A DNA stretch of 64,000 bases from Microbacterium sp. zg-Y625 (GTDB taxonomy: Bacteria; Actinomycetota; Actinomycetes; Actinomycetales; Microbacteriaceae): the NCBI RefSeq assembly GCF_030246925.1, contig NZ_CP126740.1, positions 1,984,001 through 2,048,000 on the forward strand. The letters are read 5' to 3'. The position numbers and the translations under genes are program-made. The stretch's first letter is position 1, and the number at the start of each line of letters is the position of its first letter. This document shows, one piece after another, positions 35,761 through 44,179 of the stretch. The notes below the pieces were generated by a model. That model worked only from the letters and a program-made list of their open reading frames with translations. It was not told where the DNA came from and made no database searches.

Positions 35761-37167
35761 CGCGTACTGATCGAGGTACCGGGCGAACCCGGCGTCGTAC
35801 CGGTCGCGTCGTTCCCCGCGGGGACGGATCACCTCGGGAATGCCGCCATCGAACGCCGGGTGGCGCATGTCGCTGCCGGTGGCCTGCAGCCCCATCCGCA
35901 CGGCACCGACGATGGAGCTGTGCTGGCGGGGCGACACCTCCATATCGGCACCGAAGACGTCGGCGGTCAGCTGGGTCCACGTCGGCGACGAGAGCACGCC
36001 ACCCGACAGCACGATGCGCCGGGGCGCCCCGTGCACGGCGACGAGCTCGCGATAGCAGTGGTACAGCGAATAGACGATGCCCTCGAGCACACTCTGGTAC
36101 AGGTCCGCGCGGGTGTGGTGCGGCTGCAGCTCGAGCCATCCGCCACGGCGCTGGTCCTGCCACCCGGGGCTGCGCTCTCCGAAGAGGAAGGGCAGGAACA
36201 CCGGCAGATCAGCGGCATCGGCCGAGAGCAGCGGCTCGAGGTCGGCGTAGTCGGCGTCCGCACCGAACAGACGCTCACGCGCCCAGTCGACGCAGTTGCC
36301 GCACCCCGAGGTCGCCGCTCCGCTGAGGGGCCCGACGGGCGATCGATACGACCATGTGCTGAGCGACGGCGAGAGCGAGGGATGCCGCGTGGCGATGCGC
36401 AGCGCGCCGCTCGTGCCCATCGAGAAGGTCATCTCCCCCGGCTCCGTCGCCAGGTCCCCGACCTGGCTGAGCCCGCCGTCGGGGCCTGGGGTGAGCACCG
36501 GGATGCCGGCGCGCAGCCCGAGCGCCGCGGCGCCCGCCGCCGTGAGGGGTGCGGTCGCCGTCGACGAATGCAGCGGGGGGAGCACGACGTCGCCGAGCCC
36601 GAGGCGGTCGATGATCTCGGCATCCCACTGCCCGGTTCGGGCGTTGAGCAGTCCCGTGCCCGACGCGAGCGACGCGTTCGTCCAGACCTCACCGGTCAGG
36701 CGCGCAAAGATCAGCGTGGGCTGGTCGAGCGCGAGACGTCCCGCGACATCGACGCCCTGCTCCCGCAGGTGCAGTAGCTTGAACGCCGGATACGAAGCGT
36801 TGACCATGCATCCGGTGCGGTCGTGGAACCAGCGCGTGAATTCATCATCGCGACGCAGACGCGCAGAGAGATCCTGGGCGCCGGTGTAGGGCCACTCCAT
36901 CACGGGGGTGACCGCCGCCAGATCGCGGGCGCGCAGCGTCAGGCCGTGCCAGGTGCCGCTCAGCACGATCAGGTCCACCGGCTGCCCGGCCGCGTTCTCG
37001 CGCCCCAGCGCCAGCAGCTGCGCGCAGATCGCGTCGCCATCGCGCACGGCGGCATCGGGCCCGCCGAGCTCGAAACGGCGCGAGCGCACCTGCACCTCGC
37101 CCGTCTCCGTATCGAAGAGCATGGTCTTCGCCGACGTCGTGCTGGCCTCGAGGGCGAGAATCTTCAT
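35731..37167 (-). CDS. FGGY family carbohydrate kinase, probable gluconokinase
   Basis: 478 residues. FGGY kinase with the N-terminal ATPase-fold strand MKILALEASTTSAKTMLFDTETG, phosphate loop TFSMGTSGALR, the catalytic-aspartate segment TPGPDGGLSQVGDLA, and a C-terminal FGGY-signature-like PRRIVLSGGVLSSPTWTQLTADVFG. Neighbouring eda, gnd and a FadR-type regulator argue for gluconate as substrate, giving 6-phosphogluconate. Xylulose- or other sugar-kinase activity cannot be excluded from sequence. The ATG at 37167 is divergent from eda across a 101-bp regulatory gap. The 3' end lies in the 30-bp tandem repeat. Confidence 0.83.
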   Translation of the reverse strand: MKILALEASTTSAKTMLFDTETGEVQVRSRRFELGGPDAAVRDGDAICAQLLALGRENAAGQPVDLIVLSGTWHGLTLRARDLAAVTPVMEWPYTGAQDLSARLRRDDEFTRWFHDRTGCMVNASYPAFKLLHLREQGVDVAGRLALDQPTLIFARLTGEVWTNASLASGTGLLNARTGQWDAEIIDRLGLGDVVLPPLHSSTATAPLTAAGAAALGLRAGIPVLTPGPDGGLSQVGDLATEPGEMTFSMGTSGALRIATRHPSLSPSLSTWSYRSPVGPLSGAATSGCGNCVDWARERLFGADADYADLEPLLSADAADLPVFLPFLFGERSPGWQDQRRGGWLELQPHHTRADLYQSVLEGIVYSLYHCYRELVAVHGAPRRIVLSGGVLSSPTWTQLTADVFGADMEVSPRQHSSIVGAVRMGLQATGSDMRHPAFDGGIPEVIRPRGERRDRYDAGFARYLDQYARTAPPEVGP

Positions 37168-37215
37168 GGCGCATCCATCGTGGGTGGAACCGGCGCCGCA
37201 TCGCCGCCGCACCCC

Positions 37216-37230
37216 AATGATATGATCATT
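37216..37230. promoter_or_regulatory. operator-like dyad between kinase and eda
   Basis: AATGA (37216-37220), five bases, TCATT (37226-37230), with the perfect 8-bp palindrome ATGATCAT (37222-37229) inside. This AT-rich dyad in a very GC-rich gap between divergent gluconate genes has the size and symmetry of FadR/GntR-type operators, and the FCD-type regulator is encoded 1.5 kb away. The link is inferred. Confidence 0.55.
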
Positions 37231-37268
37231 CGGTCTCCGCGCGGTGACGCGCCCGTCGAAAGCGGCCG

Positions 37269-37916
37269 ATGAATCAGATCCTCTCCCTGCTGCGCCCCCT
37301 GCGCCTCGTGCCGATCGTGACCGCGGAGTCCGCCACCGAAGCCCACGCCCTGGCGGGGGCCCTCGTCGCGGGCGGGCTGCCCGTCGCCGAGATCACCTTC
37401 CGCACGCCCGCGGCCGCAGACGCCGTCGCGGCCGTCGCCTCCCGCGGCGACACGCTCGTGGGTGCGGGGACGATCGTGCGAGCCGATCAGGTGGATGCCG
37501 CCGTCGACGCCGGCGCCCGCTTCATCGTCTCCCCCGGGACGAGCCGAGCCGTCATCGAGCGCTGCCACGAGCGCGGTGTCCCCGTGCTCCCGGGCGCCGT
37601 CACCGCCACCGAAGTGCAGACCGCGCTGGAGCTCGGCGTCACGACGGTGAAGTTCTTCCCCGCCGAGGCATCCGGCGGCGCGGCCGCGCTGCGCGCACTG
37701 ACCGCACCGTTCGGCGAAGTCACCTTCGTCCCCACCGGCGGCATCAGCCCCGCGAACCTCGAGGACTACCTCGACATCCCCGCCGTGGCCGCCGTCGGCG
37801 GGTCGTGGATGCTGCCGGCCACCGCCGTCCGCACCGGGGACTGGAACGAGGTCACACGCCTGACCGCCGAGGCGGTCACACTCGCCCGGAGGACCCCGGC
37901 GTCCGCACTACGCTAG
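37269..37916 (+). CDS. eda: KDPG/KHG aldolase
   Basis: 215 residues. Class I aldolase that cleaves 2-keto-3-deoxy-6-phosphogluconate to pyruvate and glyceraldehyde 3-phosphate (Entner-Doudoroff). The TIM barrel shows VPIVTAESA, the catalytic glutamate in VAEITFRTPAA, GAGTIVRADQVDAAVDAGARFIVSPG, the Schiff-base lysine in TTVKFFPAEASGG, and VPTGGISPANLEDYL. No 6-phosphogluconate dehydratase (edd) is in the window, so the substrate source may lie elsewhere or be another ketodeoxy acid. It is divergent from the kinase and 62 bp upstream of gnd. Probably regulated by the FCD regulator. Confidence 0.93.
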   Translation: MNQILSLLRPLRLVPIVTAESATEAHALAGALVAGGLPVAEITFRTPAAADAVAAVASRGDTLVGAGTIVRADQVDAAVDAGARFIVSPGTSRAVIERCHERGVPVLPGAVTATEVQTALELGVTTVKFFPAEASGGAAALRALTAPFGEVTFVPTGGISPANLEDYLDIPAVAAVGGSWMLPATAVRTGDWNEVTRLTAEAVTLARRTPASALR

Positions 37917-37978
37917 ACCCGCCGGGGTGTGCGGCCCAGATCGCGGCGCACCGCAGGTCGGCAGGCACGAGGAGAAAC

Positions 37979-39559
37979 ATGAACGACAACGCCCAGACCA
38001 ACATGTCCCACGACCGCGACGACACCCCCGGTTCCGCCGAGCTGCATGAGGGAGCCCCGTCCCCGGAGGACGTCCCCCGCGAGACCCCCGCCGCCGAGGG
38101 GCCCGACTCCGCCGCGGCGCCGGTCGCCAACATCGGCGTGGTGGGCCTTGCCGTCATGGGCTCGAACCTCGCCCGCAACCTCGCCAGCCGCGAGGGCAAC
38201 ACCGTCGCCGTGTTCAACCGCTCCCGGTCCAAGACCGATGAGCTCGTCGCCGCGCACCCCGAGGCGGGATTCGTCCCCGCGTTCTCCTATGACGAGTTCG
38301 CCGCGTCGCTGCACAAGCCCCGCACCGCCATCATCATGGTCAAGGCCGGTGGCCCCACCGACGCCGTCATCGACGCGCTCACCCAGGTGTTCGAGCCCGG
38401 CGACATCATCGTCGACGGCGGCAACGCCCTCTTCACCGACACGATCCGCCGCGAGCGCGCGGTGCGCGAGACGGGCATCAACTTCGTGGGCGCCGGCATC
38501 TCGGGCGGCGAGGAGGGTGCACTGACGGGCCCGTCCATCATGCCGGGCGGCTCGGACGAGTCGTGGGTCACGCTCGGCCCCATCCTCAAGTCGATCGCCG
38601 CGGTCGCCGAGGGCGAGCCCTGCGTCACCCACGTCGGCCACGACGGCGCCGGGCACTTCGTGAAGATGGTGCACAACGGCATCGAGTACGCCGACATGCA
38701 GCTCATCGCGGAGGCGTACGACCTCATCCGTCGCGGCACGGGCCGCTCCCCCGCCGAGATCGCCGACGTCTTCGCCGAGTGGAACCGCGGCGAGCTGGAG
38801 TCCTACCTGATCGAGATCACCGCAGAGGTGCTGCGACAGGTGGATGCCGCCACCGGCAAGCCGCTCGTGGACGTCATCCTCGACCAGGCCGGCGCCAAGG
38901 GCACCGGCGCCTGGACCGTGCAGACCGCGCTGAACCTCGGCACCCCCGTGTCGGGCATCGCCGAGGCCGTGTTCGCCCGCTCGCTGTCGAGCCACCCCGA
39001 GCAGCGCGAGGTCTCGCAGGACCTTCCCGGCGCCGGCGAGACGCTCTCGGTCGAGGACGCCGACGCCTTCATCGAGGACGTGCGCCTGGCACTGTATGCC
39101 TCGAAGATCGTGGCCTACAGCCAGGGCTTCGACGAGATCCGCGCCGGCGCGGCCGAGTACGACTGGGCGATCGACCTGGGTGCGATCGCGAAGATCTGGC
39201 GGGGCGGCTGCATCATCCGCGCGCAGTTCCTCAACCGCATCAGCGACGCCTACGTCGTCACGCCCGACCTGCCGGTGCTGCTGACGGCGCCGTACTTCGT
39301 CGACGCGCTCGGCCGTGCACAGGACGCGTGGCGCCGCATCGTCGCCACGGCGGCGACCTCCGGCATCCCGGCCCCGGCGTTCTCGTCGTCGCTGGCCTAC
39401 TACGACGGGCTGCGCGCCAAGCGCCTTCCCGCGGCGCTCATCCAGGGCCAGCGCGACTTCTTCGGCGCCCACACCTACAAGCGCATCGACAAGCCCGGCA
39501 CCTTCCACACGCAGTGGTCGGGTGACCGCAGCGAGATCGAGGCCGAGGACACGCACTGA
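37979..39559 (+). CDS. gnd: 6-phosphogluconate dehydrogenase (decarboxylating), N-terminally extended
   Basis: 526 residues, against about 470-485 usual. Converts 6-phosphogluconate to ribulose 5-phosphate with NADP+. The first ~48 residues are an acidic, Pro/Glu-rich extension. The Rossmann domain starts ANIGVVGLAVMGSNLARNLA, and VFNRSRSKTDELV carries the NADP-binding residues. The signature IMPGGSDESW and VKMVHNGIEYADMQLIAEAYDL with the catalytic Lys and Asn are intact. ATG 37979 has a clear GAGGAG site, so the extension is probably real; a second in-frame ATG is at 38003. It is the last gene of the gluconate module. Confidence 0.95.
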   Translation: MNDNAQTNMSHDRDDTPGSAELHEGAPSPEDVPRETPAAEGPDSAAAPVANIGVVGLAVMGSNLARNLASREGNTVAVFNRSRSKTDELVAAHPEAGFVPAFSYDEFAASLHKPRTAIIMVKAGGPTDAVIDALTQVFEPGDIIVDGGNALFTDTIRRERAVRETGINFVGAGISGGEEGALTGPSIMPGGSDESWVTLGPILKSIAAVAEGEPCVTHVGHDGAGHFVKMVHNGIEYADMQLIAEAYDLIRRGTGRSPAEIADVFAEWNRGELESYLIEITAEVLRQVDAATGKPLVDVILDQAGAKGTGAWTVQTALNLGTPVSGIAEAVFARSLSSHPEQREVSQDLPGAGETLSVEDADAFIEDVRLALYASKIVAYSQGFDEIRAGAAEYDWAIDLGAIAKIWRGGCIIRAQFLNRISDAYVVTPDLPVLLTAPYFVDALGRAQDAWRRIVATAATSGIPAPAFSSSLAYYDGLRAKRLPAALIQGQRDFFGAHTYKRIDKPGTFHTQWSGDRSEIEAEDTH

Positions 39560-39570
39560 GCAGGCCCCGG

Positions 39571-40017
39571 ATGCCGGTGCGAAGCCGCCGCGGGCGTGTG
39601 CTGCTCGCGGCGGCTTCGGCGTTGTACCTGGCACTGCTGGCGTCGCTGACCCTCGGGCCTCAGCCCGCGACGGTCGGCGGCACCCTGGCCGTCCTCGGCG
39701 ACTGGTTCGCCGGCTGGCAGGGCACGGCATGGCTCACCTTCGCGGTGCTGGAGTTCGTGTCGAACGTCGTGCTGTTCCTGCCGCTGGGCCTGCTGTGGGT
39801 CGCCTGGACGGGGACGCGCCGCTGGTGGCTCGCCGCCCTGGCCGGGCTGTTCTTGAGTGGCGCGATCGAGGCAACGCAGGCACTGGCGCTCCCCGACCGC
39901 TACCCGGACGCGCGCGACCTCGTCGCGAACACCGCGGGCGCGGCGCTCGGGGCTGCCGGCGCTGCCGGCGCCGACCGGGTCGCGCGACGCACGCGAGGGC
40001 AGCGAAGGGACCGCTGA
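39571..40017 (+). CDS. VanZ-like family membrane protein
   Basis: 148 residues with four hydrophobic segments (about 10-30, 52-72, 76-92, 118-138). The VanZ-like signature is seen in FVSNVVLFLPLGLLWV, GLFLSGAIEATQAL and the C-terminal PDARDLVANTAGAALG. VanZ proteins can lower teicoplanin susceptibility, but most actinobacterial homologues have no known function. It starts 11 bp after gnd and may be a read-through partner. Confidence 0.85.
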   Translation: MPVRSRRGRVLLAAASALYLALLASLTLGPQPATVGGTLAVLGDWFAGWQGTAWLTFAVLEFVSNVVLFLPLGLLWVAWTGTRRWWLAALAGLFLSGAIEATQALALPDRYPDARDLVANTAGAALGAAGAAGADRVARRTRGQRRDR

Positions 40018-40162
40018 GCATGCGTCAATGCCGGCACGCCCTCCCGGCGGTCCGTCCGGCCGCGTACGGCGAAGCCGTGCCCGCAGCGCGCTGCACGCTG
40101 CGCGCAAGCTCACAGCCTGCGCATAGAGCACCCCATAGGAATCGTGCGCGTCGGAGTTCACA

Positions 40163-40906
40163 ATGGGGGGCATGACCGCGCCAGCATCCGTACCCGCTCT
40201 TCGCCGCCCTGACGGCTCCCCCGTGCGTGTGCTCGTCGTCGACGATGAGCAGATGCTGACCGACCTGCTGTCGATGGCCCTGCGGATGGAGGGCTGGGAG
40301 GTGCGCACCGCCGCCTCGGGATTCGACGCCCTGCAGGCCGCTCGCGACTTCGAGCCCGACGCGATGGTGCTCGACATCATGATGCCGGACCTCGACGGCA
40401 TGTCCGTGCTGCAGCGGCTGCGCCACTCGGGCAACGACGTGCCCGTGCTCTTCCTCACCGCGAAGGATGCCGTCGGCGACCGGGTCGCCGGGCTCACCGC
40501 CGGCGGTGACGACTACGTGACCAAGCCCTTCAGCCTCGAAGAGGTCGTCGCACGGCTCCGCGGACTCATGCGCCGCGCGGGGACCGCGGCGACCGTCGGC
40601 AGTGAGCCGATCCTGCGCGTCGGAGACCTGACGCTGAACGAAGACTCCCACGAGGTCGAACGCGCGGGCGACGCCATCGAGCTGACGGCCACGGAGTTCG
40701 AGCTGCTGCGCTACCTCATGCGCAACCAGCGGCGTGTGGTGTCTAAGGCGCAGATCCTCGACCGGGTGTGGAACTACGACTTCGGCGGCCGGTCCTCGGT
40801 CGTCGAGCTGTACATCTCGTACCTGCGTAAGAAGATCGACCAGGGTCGCGAGCCCCTCATCCACACCGTGCGGGGCGTCGGCTACATGATCAAAGCGCCG
40901 CAGTGA
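40163..40906 (+). CDS. OmpR family response regulator
   Basis: 247 residues. The receiver domain has the acidic pair in VRVLVVDDEQ, the phosphoacceptor D71 (MVLDIMMPDLDG) and K121 (DDYVTKPF). The C-terminal winged helix (TATEFELLRYLMRNQRRVVSKAQILDRVW...VELYISYLRKKI) is of the OmpR/PhoB type. ATG 40163 has GGAG six bases upstream; an ATG at 40172 is an alternative. The stop overlaps the kinase gene by GTGA, and together they are a two-component system. Sequence resembles actinobacterial TcrX/PrrA-like regulators, but the stimulus is unknown. Confidence 0.94.
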   Translation: MGGMTAPASVPALRRPDGSPVRVLVVDDEQMLTDLLSMALRMEGWEVRTAASGFDALQAARDFEPDAMVLDIMMPDLDGMSVLQRLRHSGNDVPVLFLTAKDAVGDRVAGLTAGGDDYVTKPFSLEEVVARLRGLMRRAGTAATVGSEPILRVGDLTLNEDSHEVERAGDAIELTATEFELLRYLMRNQRRVVSKAQILDRVWNYDFGGRSSVVELYISYLRKKIDQGREPLIHTVRGVGYMIKAPQ

Positions 40907-42408
40907 CCGCGGATTCCACGCACCCCGCACGCCTCCCGACCCGCCACCGCTGGAGCCTGCAGACCCGGCTGATCACGGCGGTGGTCTCGATGGTGGCGCT
41001 GATCCTCGTGAGCATCGGGCTGGCCACCGGCACGATCCTCGGCAACATCATGATGCAGAACCTCGACGCGCAGATCCGCGAGTCGGCATCCCGCATCGGC
41101 GTCGCGCCGGATGTCACCGCCGTCGACGCGCTGTCGGGCAGCCGGCAGGAGCCGGGGACGCTGCTCGTGCTCGGCACGGTCAGCGGACTCACCGGCGCGT
41201 ACGTCGCCGATGACGAATCGGTGGTCGCGCTGGACGACGGCGAGATCGCCCGCATCCTCGCGGCCATCGAGGACCAGCGGGGCGCGACGGTGAGCCTGCC
41301 CGGGCTCGGCGAATACCGCGTGCTCATGCCGTCCGATCGCTCGAGCTTCTCGGCGGTGCTCGGCAAGCCGACAACCGAGGTCACCGACACGGTGGCGCAG
41401 ATCCTCACCACCGTGACCCTGCTGACATCGGGCGGGCTGCTGCTGCTCTCTGCGGCGATCGCCCTGATCATCCGCACGTCGCTGCGCCCCCTGCGCGCCG
41501 TCGCCGACACCGCCACCCGTGTGGCATCCCTTCCGCTTGCCGAGGGCGAGGTCTCGATCACCGAGCGCGTGCCGGAATCCGAAGCCGACGAGCACACCGA
41601 GATCGGGCAGGTCGGTGCCGCGCTGAATACGCTGCTCGACCACGTGGGCGAGTCGCTCACCGCCCGTCAGCGCAACGAGGAGCGCATGCGCGCGTTCGTC
41701 GCCGACGCGAGCCACGAGCTTCGCACGCCGCTGGCATCCATCCGGGGGTATTCGGAGCTGTCGCTGCGCGCCCTCCACCAGGCGCCGACTGCGCCGGAGA
41801 CGGCCGCCAACACCGAGCAGGCGCTCGAGCGCATCCAGGCCCAGTCGCTGCGGATGACGGCGCTCGTCGAGGACCTGCTGCTGCTGGCGCGCCTGGACGA
41901 GGGCAAGGAGCTCGTCGTCGGCACCGTGGACCTCACGCGCCTCGCGGTCGAGGAGGTGGGCGACGCGCGCGCCGCCGGACCCGACCACACGTGGCGGCTG
42001 GAGGTCGGCGAGGAGCCGGTCGTCATCGCCGGTGATGCCGCGCGGCTGCACCAGGTCGCCGCGAACCTGCTGGCCAACGCGCGCGTGCACACCCCCGCCG
42101 GCACGACCGTGACCACGACCGTCGCGTATGACGGCGACAGCGCGGTGCTGCGCGTGCACGATGACGGACCCGGCATCGACCCCGCGCTCGCGAATGAGCT
42201 GTTCGAGCGCTTCGCGCGTGCCGACCGCTCCCGCGCGCGGCGCACCGGCGGCACGGGGCTGGGCCTGTCGATCGCGCGCGCGATCGTCGACGCCCACCAC
42301 GGGGAGCTGTCGGTCGACAGCCGTCCCGGCGACACGACGTTCGAAGTGCGGCTGCCCGCCCGCGCACGGGACGAGGAAGCTGGCGCGGGCTCTGGCGACG
42401 CCGGCTGA
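40903..42408 (+). CDS. sensor histidine kinase
   Basis: 501 residues. TM1 (about 24-48) and TM2 (about 167-191) flank a ~115-residue extracytoplasmic sensor domain with no recognised ligand fold. A HAMP domain follows, then HisKA with H271 (VADASHELRTPLASIRGY) and an HATPase domain with N (HQVAANLLANARVHT), G1 (VHDDGPGIDP) and G2 (GGTGLGLSIARAIVDAH) boxes. The GTG start overlaps the response-regulator stop by 4 bp. The flavin/ATPase cluster begins 170 bp downstream on the other strand, but no functional link is shown. Confidence 0.94.
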   Translation: MTADSTHPARLPTRHRWSLQTRLITAVVSMVALILVSIGLATGTILGNIMMQNLDAQIRESASRIGVAPDVTAVDALSGSRQEPGTLLVLGTVSGLTGAYVADDESVVALDDGEIARILAAIEDQRGATVSLPGLGEYRVLMPSDRSSFSAVLGKPTTEVTDTVAQILTTVTLLTSGGLLLLSAAIALIIRTSLRPLRAVADTATRVASLPLAEGEVSITERVPESEADEHTEIGQVGAALNTLLDHVGESLTARQRNEERMRAFVADASHELRTPLASIRGYSELSLRALHQAPTAPETAANTEQALERIQAQSLRMTALVEDLLLLARLDEGKELVVGTVDLTRLAVEEVGDARAAGPDHTWRLEVGEEPVVIAGDAARLHQVAANLLANARVHTPAGTTVTTTVAYDGDSAVLRVHDDGPGIDPALANELFERFARADRSRARRTGGTGLGLSIARAIVDAHHGELSVDSRPGDTTFEVRLPARARDEEAGAGSGDAG

Positions 42409-42418
42409 CGGCGGCGTC

Positions 42419-42458
42419 GTGCGCCGGGCGCGTGGCCGGTGCGCCGGGCGCGTGGCCG
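42419..42458. repeat. 20-bp tandem duplication
   Basis: GTGCGCCGGGCGCGTGGCCG occurs twice head to tail (42419-42438, 42439-42458), followed by two copies of GGGCTGAG-like sequence. It lies 10 bp after the kinase stop and just before the palindrome at 42488. Simple duplication is the likely explanation. It is unrelated to the CGAGTGAGTATTCG unit. Confidence 0.8.
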
Positions 42459-42487
42459 GGCTGAGCCGGGCTGAGGCGTTCCCGCGC

Positions 42488-42546
42488 TTCCGTCGTCGCG
42501 AACGTCCCATCCGACGCCCCCAGAGGGCACCGGTGCGACGACCGAA
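42488..42546. repeat. imperfect palindrome element (family C, best copy)
   Basis: TTCCGTCGTCGC (42488-42499) pairs with GCGACGACCGAA (42535-42546) at 11 of 12 positions around a 35-base loop that starts GAACGTCCCATCC. The same design occurs three times at 28331-28573. It lies between convergent genes (histidine kinase and the RnfD/FNR fusion), where it may end transcription from both sides. Confidence 0.75.
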
Positions 42547-42577
42547 GCAGGCCACCGGCCGCGGCGCCCCCGCCGGC

Positions 42578-44119
42578 TCAGTACCCCGAGAAGGCGTCCG
42601 TCGTGATCGACCGGGCGCGCTCCAGGGCGGGCGCGAGCTCCGCGATCAATCCGGGCGGGCCCGAGATGTACGCGTGCCGCGCCGCGATGTCGGGCACGAC
42701 CCGCAGCAGGCCGTCGGCGTCGAGACGCACGCCCCGAGCCCACCGCCAGTGCGCGGGCAGGTCGGCAGGCCGGTCCCGCGTGAAGACGACCACCGGCACT
42801 CCCGAGGCGGCGATCTCGTCGCGGAAGGCCAGTTCCGACGACTCCGAGGCGACGTACACCAGCACGACGTCGCGCTGCTCGCCGGTCAGCCGCATGTGCG
42901 TCAGTTGCGAGACGAACGGCGTGACTCCGATGCCGGCGGCCACCATGAGCACGGGACTCTGGCTGCGCCGGGGCAGCACGAAGTCCCCCCAGACGCCGGT
43001 GACCGCCAGCGGGTCGCCCGCGCTCACCGCCGCCAGCGCCTTCTTATAGCTCGACTGCGGCCCGCCGCCCTCGCGGAACGCGATGCGCAGCTCGGGCAGC
43101 TCCTCGGGCGACGAGACGATACTGAACTCCCGTCGCGTGCCACGGGCGTCGGGATGGTGGTGCGGCACCTCCAGTTCGAGGAACTGTCCGGGGACGAATG
43201 ACAGTCGGCGCTGGGTGCGGAAGCTCAGCTGCCGGGCGGTCGGTGTGAGGGCGGTGCGCTCGGTGAGGGTGAGCCGCACGGCGGCACGCCAGGAGAAGAA
43301 GAAGGCGACCAGGTTGCCGACGAGGAGGGCACGCTCCTGACCCAGGCTCAGGATGCCGAGATCGATCGGCCACCCGGCCAGCACACCGACGACGGCAGCT
43401 ACCGTCAGCTGCTGCCACCGGCGCGGTGGCAGGGTGAGGGGCTCGGACAGCATGAAGGCGCCGAGGAACAGGAACGGCGAGGCCGACACGATCTGCCAGA
43501 CGATGTCGGCGCCGGCCATCTGAAGGCCGGCCTGCTGGTACTGCACGGAGGTGCGCATGATCGCCACCGCCACCGCGATCACCCAGAAGACGGCCACGAT
43601 GCGCACCTTCTCGGTGCGCAGCAGCACGATTCCCCCGAGGATCAGCACCGGCAGCGCGAGATAGGGCGACCCCACCCACCACGCCGAGGTGCCGAGTCCC
43701 GTGAGCGTGACGACGGTCGCACCCACGGCGGCGGGGTTGAACACGTGCCGACCGCGCCACGCCAGCACGTACTTCGACAGCGAGGCGACCGCCCCGGCGA
43801 CGGCGATGCCGAGGAGCGGCAGGATCTCGGTCGAGGGCATGAGCACGAACACCAGGATGTGCGCGGTGATGAGGGACGATTCCACGCGCCACGGCAGCTT
43901 CAGCACCCGCTGGGCTGCCGCATCGACGACGCTGCAGGCTGCGGCGAGCACCACGAGCGTGGCGACGAGTTCCAGCGGCGTCGGGACCAGCACACCGAAC
44001 AGCGAGGCCCCGAAGGCGATCACCGCCAGCGCGCCCAGCGCGGACAGCACGAGGCGGTACATCGACACCTTGCCCAGCAGGCCGAAAACCCGGCTCCAGA
44101 TGGCGGTCAACGAACCCAT
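42578..44119 (-). CDS. RnfD/NqrB-like membrane domain fused to ferredoxin-NADP reductase domain
   Basis: 513 residues. Residues ~15-275 form about eight transmembrane helices with RnfD/NqrB-like sequence (WRGRHVFNPAAVGATVVTL). Residues ~280-513 are an FNR-type flavoprotein module. Its FAD motif is RREFSIVSSPEE, the NAD(P) motif is LMVAAGIGVTPFVSQL, and the late motif is YISGPPGLI. The fusion should move electrons from cytoplasmic NAD(P)H through the membrane, presumably to a flavinylated protein outside. The neighbouring apbE and FMN-binding genes support this. It is probably co-transcribed with them (60-bp gap). Confidence 0.85.
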   Translation of the reverse strand: MGSLTAIWSRVFGLLGKVSMYRLVLSALGALAVIAFGASLFGVLVPTPLELVATLVVLAAACSVVDAAAQRVLKLPWRVESSLITAHILVFVLMPSTEILPLLGIAVAGAVASLSKYVLAWRGRHVFNPAAVGATVVTLTGLGTSAWWVGSPYLALPVLILGGIVLLRTEKVRIVAVFWVIAVAVAIMRTSVQYQQAGLQMAGADIVWQIVSASPFLFLGAFMLSEPLTLPPRRWQQLTVAAVVGVLAGWPIDLGILSLGQERALLVGNLVAFFFSWRAAVRLTLTERTALTPTARQLSFRTQRRLSFVPGQFLELEVPHHHPDARGTRREFSIVSSPEELPELRIAFREGGGPQSSYKKALAAVSAGDPLAVTGVWGDFVLPRRSQSPVLMVAAGIGVTPFVSQLTHMRLTGEQRDVVLVYVASESSELAFRDEIAASGVPVVVFTRDRPADLPAHWRWARGVRLDADGLLRVVPDIAARHAYISGPPGLIAELAPALERARSITTDAFSGY

Positions 44120-44179
44120 CAGGCGTCTCGGAGCGGGGAGGACGGATGCCGTGAGGGTGCTGCTGCCATGGCATCCACG

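Noticed and set aside
42419..42458. Member of the CGAGTGAGTATTCG repeat family
   Set aside because: It also has a 20-bp unit, but the sequence is unrelated and there are just two copies. It is listed as a simple duplication.
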